Below, piece by piece: positions 42,495 to 51,668 of a stretch of 64,000 nucleotides of DNA. Both the position numbers and the translations under genes were made by a program. The stretch covers positions 496,001 through 560,000 of the forward strand of contig CAVYUN010000001.1 in the NCBI GenBank assembly GCA_963771735.1. Direction: 5' to 3'. This DNA is from 66-474 sp963771735 (GTDB lineage Bacteria > Pseudomonadota > Gammaproteobacteria > Xanthomonadales > Rhodanobacteraceae). Position 1 is the stretch's first letter, and each line of letters begins with the position of its first letter. The notes under the pieces were generated by a model, which was given only the letters and a program-made list of their open reading frames with translations, was not told the origin of the DNA and ran no database searches.

Positions 42495-43937
42495 ATGCCC
42501 AAGGCAGCGAAGCTCGCACCACGCTATCCCTACTATCTCGCCAACAAGCCGGTGCAGGCCAACACGGACCTGCCCGTTCACGACAAATATTCCGGCAAGA
42601 TCGCGACACGCGTGGCGATGGCGGATGCCAGGGCCATCGATGCCGCCATCGGGGCCGCCGCGAAAGCCGCTGCGCCGATGGCCGCCATGAAACCCTGGCA
42701 ACGCCGCGCAGTGCTCGAGCACTGCGTTGAAAGCATGCGCAAACGCCGGGACGACCTCGCCTACGCCTTGTGCGTGGAGGCCGGCAAGCCCATCAAGGAT
42801 TCACTAGGCGAGGTCGAGCGCCTGATCGACACCTTCCGTATCGCCGCCGACGAAGCCACGCGCATCGACGGCGAGATCGTGAACCTGGAAATCTCCGAGC
42901 GCACGAACGGTTATCGTGGTTTCGTCAAGCGCGTACCGCTGGGCCCATGCTCTTTCATCACGCCGTTCAACTTTCCCCTGAACCTGGTCGCGCACAAGGT
43001 CGCGCCGGCGATCGCGGCGGGCTGCCCGTTCGTGCTCAAGCCATCCGAACGAACGCCGATCGGCGCACTGATCATCGGCGAGGTGCTGGCCGAAACCGAC
43101 CTGCCGAAAGGCGCATTCTCGATCCTGCCGTGCCGCATCGAGGACGCCGATCCGTTCGTCGAAGACGAGCGCCTGAAACTGCTGTCGTTCACGGGCGGAC
43201 AGATCGGCTGGAAACTGAAAGCGCGCGCGGGCAGGAAAAAAGTCGTGCTGGAACTCGGCGGCAACGCCGCGTGCATCGTCGATGCCGACCAGAAACCGCG
43301 GCTGGATTTCGTGGTCGGACGGCTGATCTCGGGCAGCTTCTACCAATCGGGCCAGAGCTGCATCGGCGTGCAGCGGATCCTCGTCCATGCATCCTTGTAC
43401 GACGAGGTGAAGAAGCGATTCGTGGCGGCCACGAAAAAAATCAAAGCCGGCGATCCCAAGGATCCGGCGACCTTCCTCGGGCCGATGATCGACGACGCAG
43501 CCGCCTCGCGACTGGAAGGCTGGATAAGCGAAGCGAAAAAAGCCGACGCAAAAGTGTTGTGCGGCGGCAAGCGGCACGGCAACATGCTGGACGCCACGGT
43601 GCTGGAAGGTGTACCGCATACCGCGAAGCTCAACCGCCTGGAGGCCTTCGGGCCGGTCGCGTTGCTGGAACCCTTCGACGACTTCGAGGCCGCGCTGGCA
43701 GCGGTCAACGACTCCGATTACGGCCTGCAGGCCGGCCTGTTCACCGACAACCTCGGCCACGCGATGCAGGCCTGGGACATATTGGCGGAAGGCGGCGTCG
43801 TGGTTGGCGACGTTCCAAGCTTCCGGGTGGACAACATGCCCTACGGCGGAGTGAAGCTCTCCGGCTTCGGGCGCGAAGGCATCCGCTACGCGATCGAGGA
43901 CATGACCGAACGCCGGCTGCTTGTGATCCGGGATTGA
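42495..43937 (+). CDS. NAD(P)-dependent aldehyde dehydrogenase
   Basis: A 480-residue aldehyde dehydrogenase superfamily enzyme. E253 (VLELGGNAACIV) and the nucleophile C289 (QSGQSCIGVQR) are in the correct places, and the FTGG cofactor turn (LSFTGGQIGWKL) precedes them. It resembles the aldehyde dehydrogenases called succinate-semialdehyde or lactaldehyde/phosphonoacetaldehyde dehydrogenases in related genomes, but the substrate cannot be read from the motifs. The ATG at 42495 has AGGA eight bases upstream. It is a single gene, about 100 bases after xseA. Confidence 0.9.
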   Translation: MPKAAKLAPRYPYYLANKPVQANTDLPVHDKYSGKIATRVAMADARAIDAAIGAAAKAAAPMAAMKPWQRRAVLEHCVESMRKRRDDLAYALCVEAGKPIKDSLGEVERLIDTFRIAADEATRIDGEIVNLEISERTNGYRGFVKRVPLGPCSFITPFNFPLNLVAHKVAPAIAAGCPFVLKPSERTPIGALIIGEVLAETDLPKGAFSILPCRIEDADPFVEDERLKLLSFTGGQIGWKLKARAGRKKVVLELGGNAACIVDADQKPRLDFVVGRLISGSFYQSGQSCIGVQRILVHASLYDEVKKRFVAATKKIKAGDPKDPATFLGPMIDDAAASRLEGWISEAKKADAKVLCGGKRHGNMLDATVLEGVPHTAKLNRLEAFGPVALLEPFDDFEAALAAVNDSDYGLQAGLFTDNLGHAMQAWDILAEGGVVVGDVPSFRVDNMPYGGVKLSGFGREGIRYAIEDMTERRLLVIRD

Positions 43938-44087
43938 TGATCGCGAAAGCCTGCCATGGACGGGAAACACCAGCCGAATCCGTCAATGGCAGCGCCGACT
44001 CGCGGCCATGCTTTTCCCGCGTGAAGGCATCGCCAGACCGTCATGCACAAGCATCCAATCGGCTGGCGAGCGTTGCGCCGTATCGCG

Positions 44088-44318
44088 TCAGGCAGGGGCG
44101 GCCGGAGCGGCTGCTTCCTCGCCCGTCACGTCCGAGGCCTGCATGCCCTTGGGACCTTGCACGATTTCGAACTGCACCCGCTGGCCTTCCTTGAGGCTGC
44201 GGAATCCCTGTGCACGTATCGCCGAGAAATGCACGAACACGTCCGCTCCGCCGCCGTCGGGCGTAATGAACCCGAAGCCCTTGGCGTCATTGAACCACTT
44301 TACCGTACCTACTGCCAT
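44088..44318 (-). CDS. Cold-shock protein (CspA family)
   Basis: A 76-residue cold-shock domain protein binding RNA or single-stranded DNA. The motifs TVKWFNDAKGFGFITPDGG (RNP1) and DVFVHFSAI (RNP2) are intact. The C-terminal tail adds an alanine-rich stretch (EEAAAPAAPA) beyond the ~67-residue core. ATG 44318 follows an AGAGGGG ribosome binding site. It has its own candidate promoter at 44375-44403. Confidence 0.94.
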   Translation of the reverse strand: MAVGTVKWFNDAKGFGFITPDGGGADVFVHFSAIRAQGFRSLKEGQRVQFEIVQGPKGMQASDVTGEEAAAPAAPA

Positions 44319-44374
44319 TTCGAAGACCCCTCTTCGCAACGATCCTTATCACGGCATCCACCGGCCGTGTATTG

Positions 44375-44403
44375 AGTATCAGCCCGACCCCGGCCGTGCG
44401 CAA
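44375..44403 (-). promoter_or_regulatory. Candidate sigma-70 promoter of the cold-shock gene
   Basis: On the minus strand, TTGCGC (44398-44403) and GATACT (44375-44380) are separated by 17 bases, which fits a sigma-70 promoter. It lies about 57 bases before the ATG, so the mRNA would have a 5' leader of about 50 bases. Confidence 0.5.
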
Positions 44404-44427
44404 GCGGCATTTCGTGACGCGGTTCGC

Positions 44428-45186
44428 TCAACGCGCGAGAAGTGCGCACACGATGTCCGGCACCCGTGCAGTCGCGGCGGCGAGATGCGAGTGGATTTCC
44501 TCGAGACTGATCGGCGCATCGGGATCCGGGCCGCAGCCTGCGGCCCAGTTCGCGACCACCGCAACGCACGCATAGTCCATTCCGCGCTCGCGAGCCAGGG
44601 CGGCCTCGGGCATGCCGGTCATGCCGACCAGGTCGCAGCCGTCGCGGCGCATGCGCGCGATTTCGGCGCGGGTTTCCAGACGCGGGCCCTGGGTGGCGCC
44701 GTAGCAGCCGTCATCGACCACGGCGATACCCGCGCGACGCGCGGCCCCCAGCAGGTCGCGCCGCAACGATTCGGCGTAGGGTTCACCGAACTCGACATGC
44801 AGCACGGGTTCGCCGTCTGCATCGCAGAAACTGGATGCCCGCCCCGAGGTATAGTCGATCAGCTGGTCCGGGATCGCCAGCACCCGCGGCCCCATGTCGT
44901 CGCGGATGCCACCCACCGCGTTGACGCCGACCACACGCCGCACGCCGAGCTCGTGCAAGGCGTCGATGTTGGCGCGGTAGTTGATGCGGTGCGGCGCGAT
45001 CGTATGCTTTTCGCCGTGTCGCGCCAGAAACGCCGCGCGCCTGCCGTCGACCTCCCCGGTCACGATCGCCGATGACGGCGCGCCCCAGCGCGTGGAAACA
45101 TCGACGCGTTGCGCGTTGGCCAACCGAGGAAAGGCATACACACCGGTTCCGCCGATGACGCCCAGTTCGATGGCAGGAGTACTCAT
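44428..45186 (-). CDS. S-methyl-5'-thioinosine phosphorylase (MTAP family)
   Basis: A 252-residue purine-nucleoside-phosphorylase superfamily enzyme. GVIGGTGVYAF begins the phosphate-binding site; NAVGGIRDDMGP is present; and GATQGPRLETRAEI and MTGMPEAALARE place it in the MTAP/MTIP clade. In Pseudomonas the enzyme at the equivalent site prefers methylthioinosine after deamination of methylthioadenosine. The neighbour nagZ-hpt order supports that assignment rather than MTA phosphorylase. It is coupled to hpt by four bases. Confidence 0.85.
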   Translation of the reverse strand: MSTPAIELGVIGGTGVYAFPRLANAQRVDVSTRWGAPSSAIVTGEVDGRRAAFLARHGEKHTIAPHRINYRANIDALHELGVRRVVGVNAVGGIRDDMGPRVLAIPDQLIDYTSGRASSFCDADGEPVLHVEFGEPYAESLRRDLLGAARRAGIAVVDDGCYGATQGPRLETRAEIARMRRDGCDLVGMTGMPEAALARERGMDYACVAVVANWAAGCGPDPDAPISLEEIHSHLAAATARVPDIVCALLAR

Positions 45187-45743
45187 GTCACACCCTCGGG
45201 CAACGCGTAGATCGCAGGCAGGTTGCGGCCCTGCCCGAAGTAGTCGAGTCCGTAACCGAACACGTAGCGGTCCGGCACTTCGACACCTACGAAATCCGCT
45301 TCCAGCCCGGCGACCCGGCGTTCGTGGCGCTTGACACACAGCACCGCGGTCAAGACGCGTTCGGCTCCTTCGGCCACGCAATAGTCCTTCAAGGCAGCGA
45401 GCGTGTAGCCTTCGTCCAGGATGTCGTCGACGAGTATCACCGTACGTCCGGCCAGCGGTGTCTGCGGACAATGCAACCAGCGCAGATCCCGGCCCACCGT
45501 CGCGTTGCCGTAACGGGTTGCGTGCACGTAGTCGAATTCGAGGTCGCTTTCAATGGCGAGCGCCAGCGGGGCCGCGAAAAACATCCCGCCGTTCATCACC
45601 GTGAGGAAGACCGCCCGCTGGCGACGCAGCGTCGCGTCGATTTGCTTGCCCATGCGTGTGATGGCGTCACTCAGTACTGCGCCATCGTGAATGCATTCGG
45701 CACGCGCCAGCGCGGTTTCAAGCGGATGTTCATTTGCGCTCAT
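45183..45743 (-). CDS. hpt: Hypoxanthine-guanine phosphoribosyltransferase
   Basis: A 186-residue type I phosphoribosyltransferase. The PRPP-binding motif VILVDDILDEGYTL is intact (residues ~100-113), as are the FDYVHATRYGN flexible-loop region and the ending YGLDYFGQGRNLP. It recovers hypoxanthine and guanine to nucleotides. The start overlaps the nagZ stop by four bases and the stop overlaps the MTIP start, so hypoxanthine released by MTIP can be recycled in the same operon. Confidence 0.93.
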   Translation of the reverse strand: MSANEHPLETALARAECIHDGAVLSDAITRMGKQIDATLRRQRAVFLTVMNGGMFFAAPLALAIESDLEFDYVHATRYGNATVGRDLRWLHCPQTPLAGRTVILVDDILDEGYTLAALKDYCVAEGAERVLTAVLCVKRHERRVAGLEADFVGVEVPDRYVFGYGLDYFGQGRNLPAIYALPEGVT

Positions 45744-46759
45744 GCGTGGGTCGCTTCCGGGACGAACAGCGAGCGCAAGGCCGCGACATAACGCGCGTGT
45801 TGCGGATCGTCCGACAGGTCGTCCCAGCTTGCCGCAACGCTACCGAGTAACGCGGAAACCCTGGCCTGCGCGCACGGTTCACGGCCGCGCACGGATTCGA
45901 TCGCGGCATCCACCATCGACGGCGCGCACACCAGCACCAGGTCGCAACCGGCATCGAGGTGCGCCCTGACACGCTCTCCGATGCCGCCGGCGGATTCCGC
46001 CGCGACCATGCCGACGTCGTCGCTGAACACCACGCCGCGGAACCCCAACTGGCCACGCAGCACGTCCTCGATCCAGGTCTTCGAATAACCCGCGGCCAGC
46101 GGGTCGACCGCGGGATAGGTCACGTGCCCGACCATCACGGCTTCGGCGCCGGCGGCAAAGCCTTCGACGAACGGAACCACATCGGTCGCGCGGATTTCAT
46201 CCAGCGCCCGCGGATCCACCGCAGCTTCGAGATGGGTATCCTCGGGAATCGAGCCATGACCGGGAAAATGTTTTGGCGTCGCGGCCATGCCGGCCAGGCG
46301 CATGCCGCGCACGTAGGCCGCGGCAAGTTCCGCAACCACCTGCGGATCGGCATCGAACGCCCGCTCGCCGATCACACGATTGCCGCGGGCGAGATCCACC
46401 ACCGGCGCGAACGAAAGATCGATGTCGCTGGCGCGCACCTCGGTCGCCATCACGAGCGCGTGCATCTCGGCCATTGCGATGCCGGCCTTGCGGTCGCGTC
46501 GATACAACTCGCCAATGCTTGCCAGTGACGGCAGGCGCGTGAAGCCCTCGCGGAAGCGTTGTACCGGGCCACCCTCGTGATCCACGGAAATAAGGAAATC
46601 CTCGCGGCGCAGCTCCCTGATCGATGCGACCAGCCGCGCCAGTTGCTCGCGGTCTTGGTAATTACGGGTGAACAGGATCACGCCGCTGACCTCCGGTGCC
46701 AGCAACCGGGCATGATCGTGCTCGGCCAGTTGCTTGCCTTCGATTCCGATGATCAGCAT
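45740..46759 (-). CDS. nagZ: Beta-N-acetylhexosaminidase
   Basis: A 339-residue GH3-family enzyme that cleaves N-acetylglucosamine from anhydro-muropeptides during cell-wall recycling. The conserved ATPKHFPGHGSI block (GH3 loop with the catalytic histidine) and the nucleophile aspartate in VVFSDDVGM are present. VSVDHEGGPVQRF precedes them. ATG 46759 (MLIIGIEGKQL) matches the usual short N-terminus of the family; a longer frame upstream is rejected. It is the first gene of the nagZ-hpt-MTIP operon. Confidence 0.94.
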   Translation of the reverse strand: MLIIGIEGKQLAEHDHARLLAPEVSGVILFTRNYQDREQLARLVASIRELRREDFLISVDHEGGPVQRFREGFTRLPSLASIGELYRRDRKAGIAMAEMHALVMATEVRASDIDLSFAPVVDLARGNRVIGERAFDADPQVVAELAAAYVRGMRLAGMAATPKHFPGHGSIPEDTHLEAAVDPRALDEIRATDVVPFVEGFAAGAEAVMVGHVTYPAVDPLAAGYSKTWIEDVLRGQLGFRGVVFSDDVGMVAAESAGGIGERVRAHLDAGCDLVLVCAPSMVDAAIESVRGREPCAQARVSALLGSVAASWDDLSDDPQHARYVAALRSLFVPEATHA

Positions 46760-46841
46760 GCGGAGCAATCCTTTGAACAGCGGCAGACCCTGGGTCAATG
46801 ATGATAAATCACCCGCACGGTGCGCAACGCATGCATGCATT

Positions 46842-48113
46842 TCATGCCGCCGGCAGTACGCGGCAAATGAAGCCCTTCAGGTAATCGGTTTCCGGGATTG
46901 CCGGATGCACCGGATGGTCCGGCGCCTGCTGCAACTGCTCCAGCACCTGCACGTTGCGGTCGAGGTGACGCGCGCCTTTCTGCACGGCATCGAGCAAGGT
47001 CGTGCGCGGCATGTGGTAAGAGCACGAGCACGTGACAAGGATGCCATCACGCGAAAGCACCTGCATCGCCAGTTCGTTGATGCGGCGATAGGCCAGCGCG
47101 CCTTCCTTCAAATCCTTCTTGCGCTTGACGAAAGCCGGCGGATCCAGGATCACGACATCGAAATGCTCGCGGCGCTCGCGGAGTTCCTTCAGAAAGTCGA
47201 ATGCATCAGCGCGTTCGGCGCGCACCCGGTCCATCAAACCGTTGCGTTCGGCATTTTGCTCTATCAGTTTCACTGCCGACGCCGACGCATCCACGCAAAC
47301 GACTTCCCGCGCACCCATTGCCGCGGCACGCAATCCCCACGCGCCAAGGTAGGCGAACATGTCCAGCACCCTTGCATTTTTCACGAATGGCGCCAGCGCA
47401 TCGCGGTTGGCGCGCTGATCGTAGAACCAGCCGGTCTTCTGGCCGCCGATCGCATCGATCGTGAATTCGACGCCACCCTCGCGCACCCGCAACGCGCCGG
47501 GCGGATCGCCGAAGCCGATGTCGGCGTAATCCATCAGCCCTTCCAGAATGCGGACGCCGGCATCGTTCTTCCAGATCAGTGCGCGCGGATTCACGACCTT
47601 GCGCACCGCCGATTCGATCTGCGGTTTCAGGCACTCGATGCCCGCCGTGGTCGCCTGCGCGACGATCACATCATCGAAGCGGTCCAGCGTCAGACCCGGC
47701 ACGCCATCGGATTCGCCGTACAGCAGGCGGTAGTACGGCTCCGCATGCAGCCGCTCGCGCAGGGACAGCGCAACCTGCAGCCGGTGTGTCAACAACGATG
47801 CATCCAAGGGGTGCTCGATGCCACGTGCCACCAGTCGCGCGCAGATCAGCGAATGCGGATTGACATAGCCGACACCGACAGGCTTGCCGTTGGCGGCGAC
47901 GATCACGCAAGGCTCACCCGGTCGGAATCCGCTCAAGGGCGAGCGCGAGACATCGACCTCGTTGGCGAAAACCCACATGTGCCCCGCACGCAGGCGTGCA
48001 TCCTCGCCGCGCTTCAGATACAACGCAGGATATTCGACGGGGGAAATCAAGGCATGCTTCCCGGGGACATTGCCCAAACTATCGTGCACAACCCAGTCAG
48101 GACAAGAACCCAT
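46842..48113 (-). CDS. SAM-dependent rRNA methyltransferase (RlmI/RlmK family)
   Basis: A 423-residue RlmI-type methyltransferase. A PUA-like domain is at the N-terminus (residues ~25-110, LYLKRGEDARLRAGHMWVF). The Rossmann core has VLDMFAYLGAWGLRAAAMG, then DPPAFVK and the catalytic SCSYH motif. E. coli RlmI methylates C1962 of 23S rRNA. ATG 48113 is the only ATG start but gives a ~25-residue N-terminal extension compared with E. coli. The TTG at codon 22 is possible, though neither has a strong ribosome binding site. It is divergent from the DUF255 gene, 54 bases away. Confidence 0.88.
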   Translation of the reverse strand: MGSCPDWVVHDSLGNVPGKHALISPVEYPALYLKRGEDARLRAGHMWVFANEVDVSRSPLSGFRPGEPCVIVAANGKPVGVGYVNPHSLICARLVARGIEHPLDASLLTHRLQVALSLRERLHAEPYYRLLYGESDGVPGLTLDRFDDVIVAQATTAGIECLKPQIESAVRKVVNPRALIWKNDAGVRILEGLMDYADIGFGDPPGALRVREGGVEFTIDAIGGQKTGWFYDQRANRDALAPFVKNARVLDMFAYLGAWGLRAAAMGAREVVCVDASASAVKLIEQNAERNGLMDRVRAERADAFDFLKELRERREHFDVVILDPPAFVKRKKDLKEGALAYRRINELAMQVLSRDGILVTCSCSYHMPRTTLLDAVQKGARHLDRNVQVLEQLQQAPDHPVHPAIPETDYLKGFICRVLPAA

Positions 48114-48167
48114 TGACGGGAATCAGACACAGTCGGGATCACAATGACGAAATAGGGCATCAAAGCC

Positions 48168-50255
48168 ATGACCAACCGCCTCGCCAACGCCTACAGCCCC
48201 TACCTGCGCCAGCACGTCGGCAATCCCGTGGATTGGCAACCCTGGGATGCCGTGGCACTCGACCAGGCACGTACAAGCGATACGCCCATCCTGCTCTCGA
48301 TCGGTTACAGCGCTTGCCATTGGTGCCACGTGATGGCGCAAGAATGCTTCGAGGATCCCACGATCGCGGCGGCGATGAACGCATCGTTCCTCAGCATCAA
48401 GCTGGACCGCGAGGAGCGCCCGGACATCGACCACGCCTACCAGATGGCCCATCAGGTCTTGAATGGCCGCGGCGGCGGCTGGCCGCTGACGGTGTTCCTC
48501 GATCCGCAGGACCTGTCGCCGTTCTTCATCGGAACCTATTTCCCGCCCGTGCCACGCCACGGCCTGCCCGGTTTCCCGGAGGTGCTCCAGCGGGTGCGCG
48601 TGTATTTCGATACGCACCGTGGCGAGTTGCGCGCACAAGCCGAACAACTGCGTTCCTGGATGCACCCTGCGCAAGCAGACAGGGCGGGCAACACGCCCGG
48701 TGCAAAAGCCGTCGATGCCAGGGCCATGCAGGATATGGCCACTCGGTTCGATCCACGCCATGGCGGAAATGCGGGGGCACCGAAGTTCCCGCGCGCGACC
48801 GAACTGGAATGGTTGCTCGATCTGCGTGCCTCGGATGAAACCGCCCGACACATGGCTGGCGTGACGCTTGCGAACATGGCCGCGCGCGGCCTGCACGATC
48901 ATCTTGGCGGCGGGTTCTTTCGCTATTGCGTCGACGCGGACTGGACCATTCCGCACTTCGAGAAGATGCTTTACGACAACGCGCAGTTGTTGCCAGTGTA
49001 TGCGCGCGATGCGGTGGCAGAGAGTGCCGATCCCGCGTCGCGCGATATCGCAAGGTCGGCCGTACACGGTATCGTCGACTGGCTGGCGCGCGACATGACC
49101 GCGCCGGATGGCGCGTTTTACAGCTCGCTGGACGCGGACAGCGAGCACGAGGAAGGCAGGTTCTATCTGTGGACGCGCGAGCAAATGCACGCCGCGCTGG
49201 ATGCCGCCGATTGCACGCTGGCCGAAGCCGCATACGGGCTGGACGCGTCGCCGAACTTCGAGGGACGCGCCTGGCACCTGCTGCGCAGCGTGCGGATGGA
49301 TACGCTCGTGGAACGTTTCGAGGACTCGCCGGCATCGATCGCCTCGCGGTTGGACACCATCCGCCAGCGCCTGCTCGAAGCCCGCGCCAAACGCGTATAC
49401 CCGGCACGCGACGACAAGATCCTCACCGCCTGGAACGCACTGACGATTTCCGGGCTCGCGCGAACCGCGCGCTTGCTCGACGACGCACGCTGTAGGGACA
49501 TGGCTCTGCACGCACTGGCGACCCTGCGCCGGTTCGCATGGATCGATGGCAGGCTGTCCGCCAATGCCGCCGCGCCCGTCTCGCGCATTCCCGGCTTCCT
49601 GGACGACCATGCCTTCCTGCTCGATGCCTTGCTCGAAAAAATGCAGCTTGCCTTCGATCCTGATGACCTTGGCTGGGCGATCGCGCTGGCCGACGCATTG
49701 ATCGACGAATTCGTCGATCGTGACAAGGGCGGCTTCCGGTTCTCGACGCCGGACCACGCGACGCCGCTCGCAAACAGCCGCGGCTGGACCGACGACGCCT
49801 TGCCCAATGGCAGCGCCGTCGCGGTCCGCGCGTTGCTGAGGCTGGGACATTTGCTTGGTGATTCGCGCTATCTGGATCGTGCGCAACGCGCGCTGCGGGC
49901 CGCGACCGGCGCGCTGGACCGCTACCCCGGCGCCTGCCCGACTTTGCTGCGCGCCTTGAACGAATTCGAACATCCGCGCCCGCAAATCGTGGTGCGCTGT
50001 TCAAGTGACCAAGCCAAAATCTGGCAGGCCGCTGCGCGCGAAAGTTTGCGCATGTCTGGACTCATGCCCGGCGGCGACCCCGTCGATGCATTCGTCATTG
50101 CATCGGAGTCGGGTACGCTGCCGGGTGCGCTGGCCACACGCACGATCCAAGGCAACCACGGCACTGCTTATGTATGCACTGGAACGGCTTGCCAGGCGCC
50201 TGTCACATCACCGGATACGCTCGCCGACGCATTGCGCGCCGCCATCTCCACTTGA
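48168..50255 (+). CDS. DUF255 / thioredoxin-fold protein (YyaL, SSP411 family)
   Basis: A 695-residue protein. The N-terminal thioredoxin domain (residues ~1-160) carries C50-HWC53 in SACHWCHVM, with GGWPLTVFLDP following. The C-terminal ~500 residues form an (alpha/alpha)6 barrel reminiscent of N-acylglucosamine 2-epimerase, with DDKILTAWNAL and DDHAFLLDALLE as diagnostic blocks. The human relative is SPATA20. Its substrate is unknown; the domain pairing suggests a sugar-binding barrel plus redox partner. It is divergent from the rlmI-like gene. Confidence 0.9.
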   Translation: MTNRLANAYSPYLRQHVGNPVDWQPWDAVALDQARTSDTPILLSIGYSACHWCHVMAQECFEDPTIAAAMNASFLSIKLDREERPDIDHAYQMAHQVLNGRGGGWPLTVFLDPQDLSPFFIGTYFPPVPRHGLPGFPEVLQRVRVYFDTHRGELRAQAEQLRSWMHPAQADRAGNTPGAKAVDARAMQDMATRFDPRHGGNAGAPKFPRATELEWLLDLRASDETARHMAGVTLANMAARGLHDHLGGGFFRYCVDADWTIPHFEKMLYDNAQLLPVYARDAVAESADPASRDIARSAVHGIVDWLARDMTAPDGAFYSSLDADSEHEEGRFYLWTREQMHAALDAADCTLAEAAYGLDASPNFEGRAWHLLRSVRMDTLVERFEDSPASIASRLDTIRQRLLEARAKRVYPARDDKILTAWNALTISGLARTARLLDDARCRDMALHALATLRRFAWIDGRLSANAAAPVSRIPGFLDDHAFLLDALLEKMQLAFDPDDLGWAIALADALIDEFVDRDKGGFRFSTPDHATPLANSRGWTDDALPNGSAVAVRALLRLGHLLGDSRYLDRAQRALRAATGALDRYPGACPTLLRALNEFEHPRPQIVVRCSSDQAKIWQAAARESLRMSGLMPGGDPVDAFVIASESGTLPGALATRTIQGNHGTAYVCTGTACQAPVTSPDTLADALRAAIST

Positions 50256-50261
50256 GCCGCA

Positions 50262-50753
50262 TTACAGCACCACCGGCTTGTCCGGGAGTTGATTGCTGCG
50301 CCCGGGTCCGGGCGGCAGATACAACTCGAGCAGGTTGTGGGTCGCCTCGATGCCGGCCAGCGCGCCCTCCTTCCAGTGTTCCTGCCGAAACTGGTCGCTC
50401 ATGAAACCGATAATGCGTTCCCATGAGCCCGCCGGCACCCGCGCCGCCACGCCCCGATCGGGAATGATCTCGATGGTGTAATCACCCAGCAGCACGTAGA
50501 TCAATACCCCCGTGCGACGTTCGGTATCCCACACTTTCAGGTCACCGAATACGCTCTCTGCACGTTCGCGGATGCGGCGTCCGCCGATCAGGTAACGTGC
50601 GGGCAAACGCGCCTCGACCGCGAAACAGATTTCACCGTCGTGCTTGACCTCGCCACGCTCTATCGCGTCCTGGATCTCGCGCATGGCTTCGGCCGGAAAT
50701 GCCCGGCTTGCGGGTGCATGAAACCAGTGTCGCAACCAACGCATTGCTTCCAT
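50262..50753 (-). CDS. TPM-domain protein (cytosolic-type, second copy)
   Basis: A 163-residue protein with the TPM fold (DAIERGEVKHDGEICFAVEA, RRTGVLIYVLLGDYTIEIIPDRGV) but without a signal peptide. It may therefore be a cytoplasmic or membrane-associated partner of the exported TPM protein. The ATG at 50753 overlaps the stop of the upstream gene (TGATG). The family's function is poorly known. It is usually found after lemA, as here. Confidence 0.82.
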   Translation of the reverse strand: MEAMRWLRHWFHAPASRAFPAEAMREIQDAIERGEVKHDGEICFAVEARLPARYLIGGRRIRERAESVFGDLKVWDTERRTGVLIYVLLGDYTIEIIPDRGVAARVPAGSWERIIGFMSDQFRQEHWKEGALAGIEATHNLLELYLPPGPGRSNQLPDKPVVL

Positions 50754-51661
50754 CACCAACTCCCCGAAGCACCACCGCCGCCGGTCATCCCGCCACCGCC
50801 GGAAAATCCGCCACCCCCGCCACCGAAGCCGCCGCCGCCAAAACCGCCTCCACCGAATCCACCCCAGCCACCGAAGCCTCCACCGCGCGCGAACGTCCCG
50901 CCCGTGCCGCCCGCGAAGCCCACCAGCAAGCCGAGCACACCCAGTCCGAGACCGAGCGGCCAGAAGCCACTGAACAACCACGCCAGCAACCCGGTTGCGC
51001 CGCCAACCAGTCCCGCCCGCGGCACGCGCGACACCCGCGCGAACATTCCGCGCGCCCAGACCAACACGAACCACGCGACGATCAGGCCGGTGAACCAATC
51101 CTGCCCGTGCGCGACACCGCCCGGATTGCGCTGCGGCCCCTGCAATGGCGCGGGCAACGGCTCGCCGTCGATCAATTTGGTCAAGGCTTCGATCGCGTCG
51201 TCCAGGCCGCCGAAGTAATCGCCGGAACGGAATTTGGGCGCCATGTATTCGCGGATGATCCTTGCGGCGGCGGCGTCGGGAATCGCACCCTCGAGTCCGT
51301 AACCGGTCTCGATCATCGCGCGATGATCGTCCTTGGCCACCACCACCAGCACGCCGTCGTCCACGTTCTTGCGACCGATCTTCCACTGGTCGAACACCCG
51401 CGTGGAATAATCGAAAATGTCCTCCGGCTGCGTGGTCGGCAGCATCAGCACCACGAGCTGCGCGCCCTTGCGTTGTTGCAGTGCCGCGAGCTTGGCTTCG
51501 AGTTGCTGTATCTGCTGCGCCGTCAGCGTGCCGGTGAGATCGGTGACGCGCGCCTTCAGAACGGGCACGGCCACGTCGGCGCGCGCGGCCGTCATGGGCA
51601 CAATCAGGCAGGCGGCCAACAGGCCCGCCAACAGCAAGCGAAAGCGGCCGACGCTGCTCAC
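50753..51661 (-). CDS. Exported TPM-domain protein with glycine-rich tail (YgcG-like)
   Basis: A 302-residue exported protein. A signal peptide ends near residue 28 (AARAD). The TPM domain (residues ~37-160) has VTDLTGTLTAQQIQQLEAKL, GAQLVVLMLPTTQPEDI and GVLVVVAKDDHRAMIETGYG. A hydrophobic helix follows (residues ~195-245), and the last ~45 residues are almost pure glycine with FGG and GGSW-type ending. The start codon is GTG, seven bases after the lemA stop. This is the standard lemA-TPM pair. Confidence 0.9.
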   Translation of the reverse strand: MSSVGRFRLLLAGLLAACLIVPMTAARADVAVPVLKARVTDLTGTLTAQQIQQLEAKLAALQQRKGAQLVVLMLPTTQPEDIFDYSTRVFDQWKIGRKNVDDGVLVVVAKDDHRAMIETGYGLEGAIPDAAAARIIREYMAPKFRSGDYFGGLDDAIEALTKLIDGEPLPAPLQGPQRNPGGVAHGQDWFTGLIVAWFVLVWARGMFARVSRVPRAGLVGGATGLLAWLFSGFWPLGLGLGVLGLLVGFAGGTGGTFARGGGFGGWGGFGGGGFGGGGFGGGGGGFSGGGGMTGGGGASGSW

Positions 51662-51668
51662 GAGACGA

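Noticed and set aside
48123..49985. 620-codon minus-strand frame opposite the DUF255 gene
   Set aside because: The plus strand encodes complete DUF255 motifs (CHWC, DDKILTAWNAL); the opposite frame has no motif.
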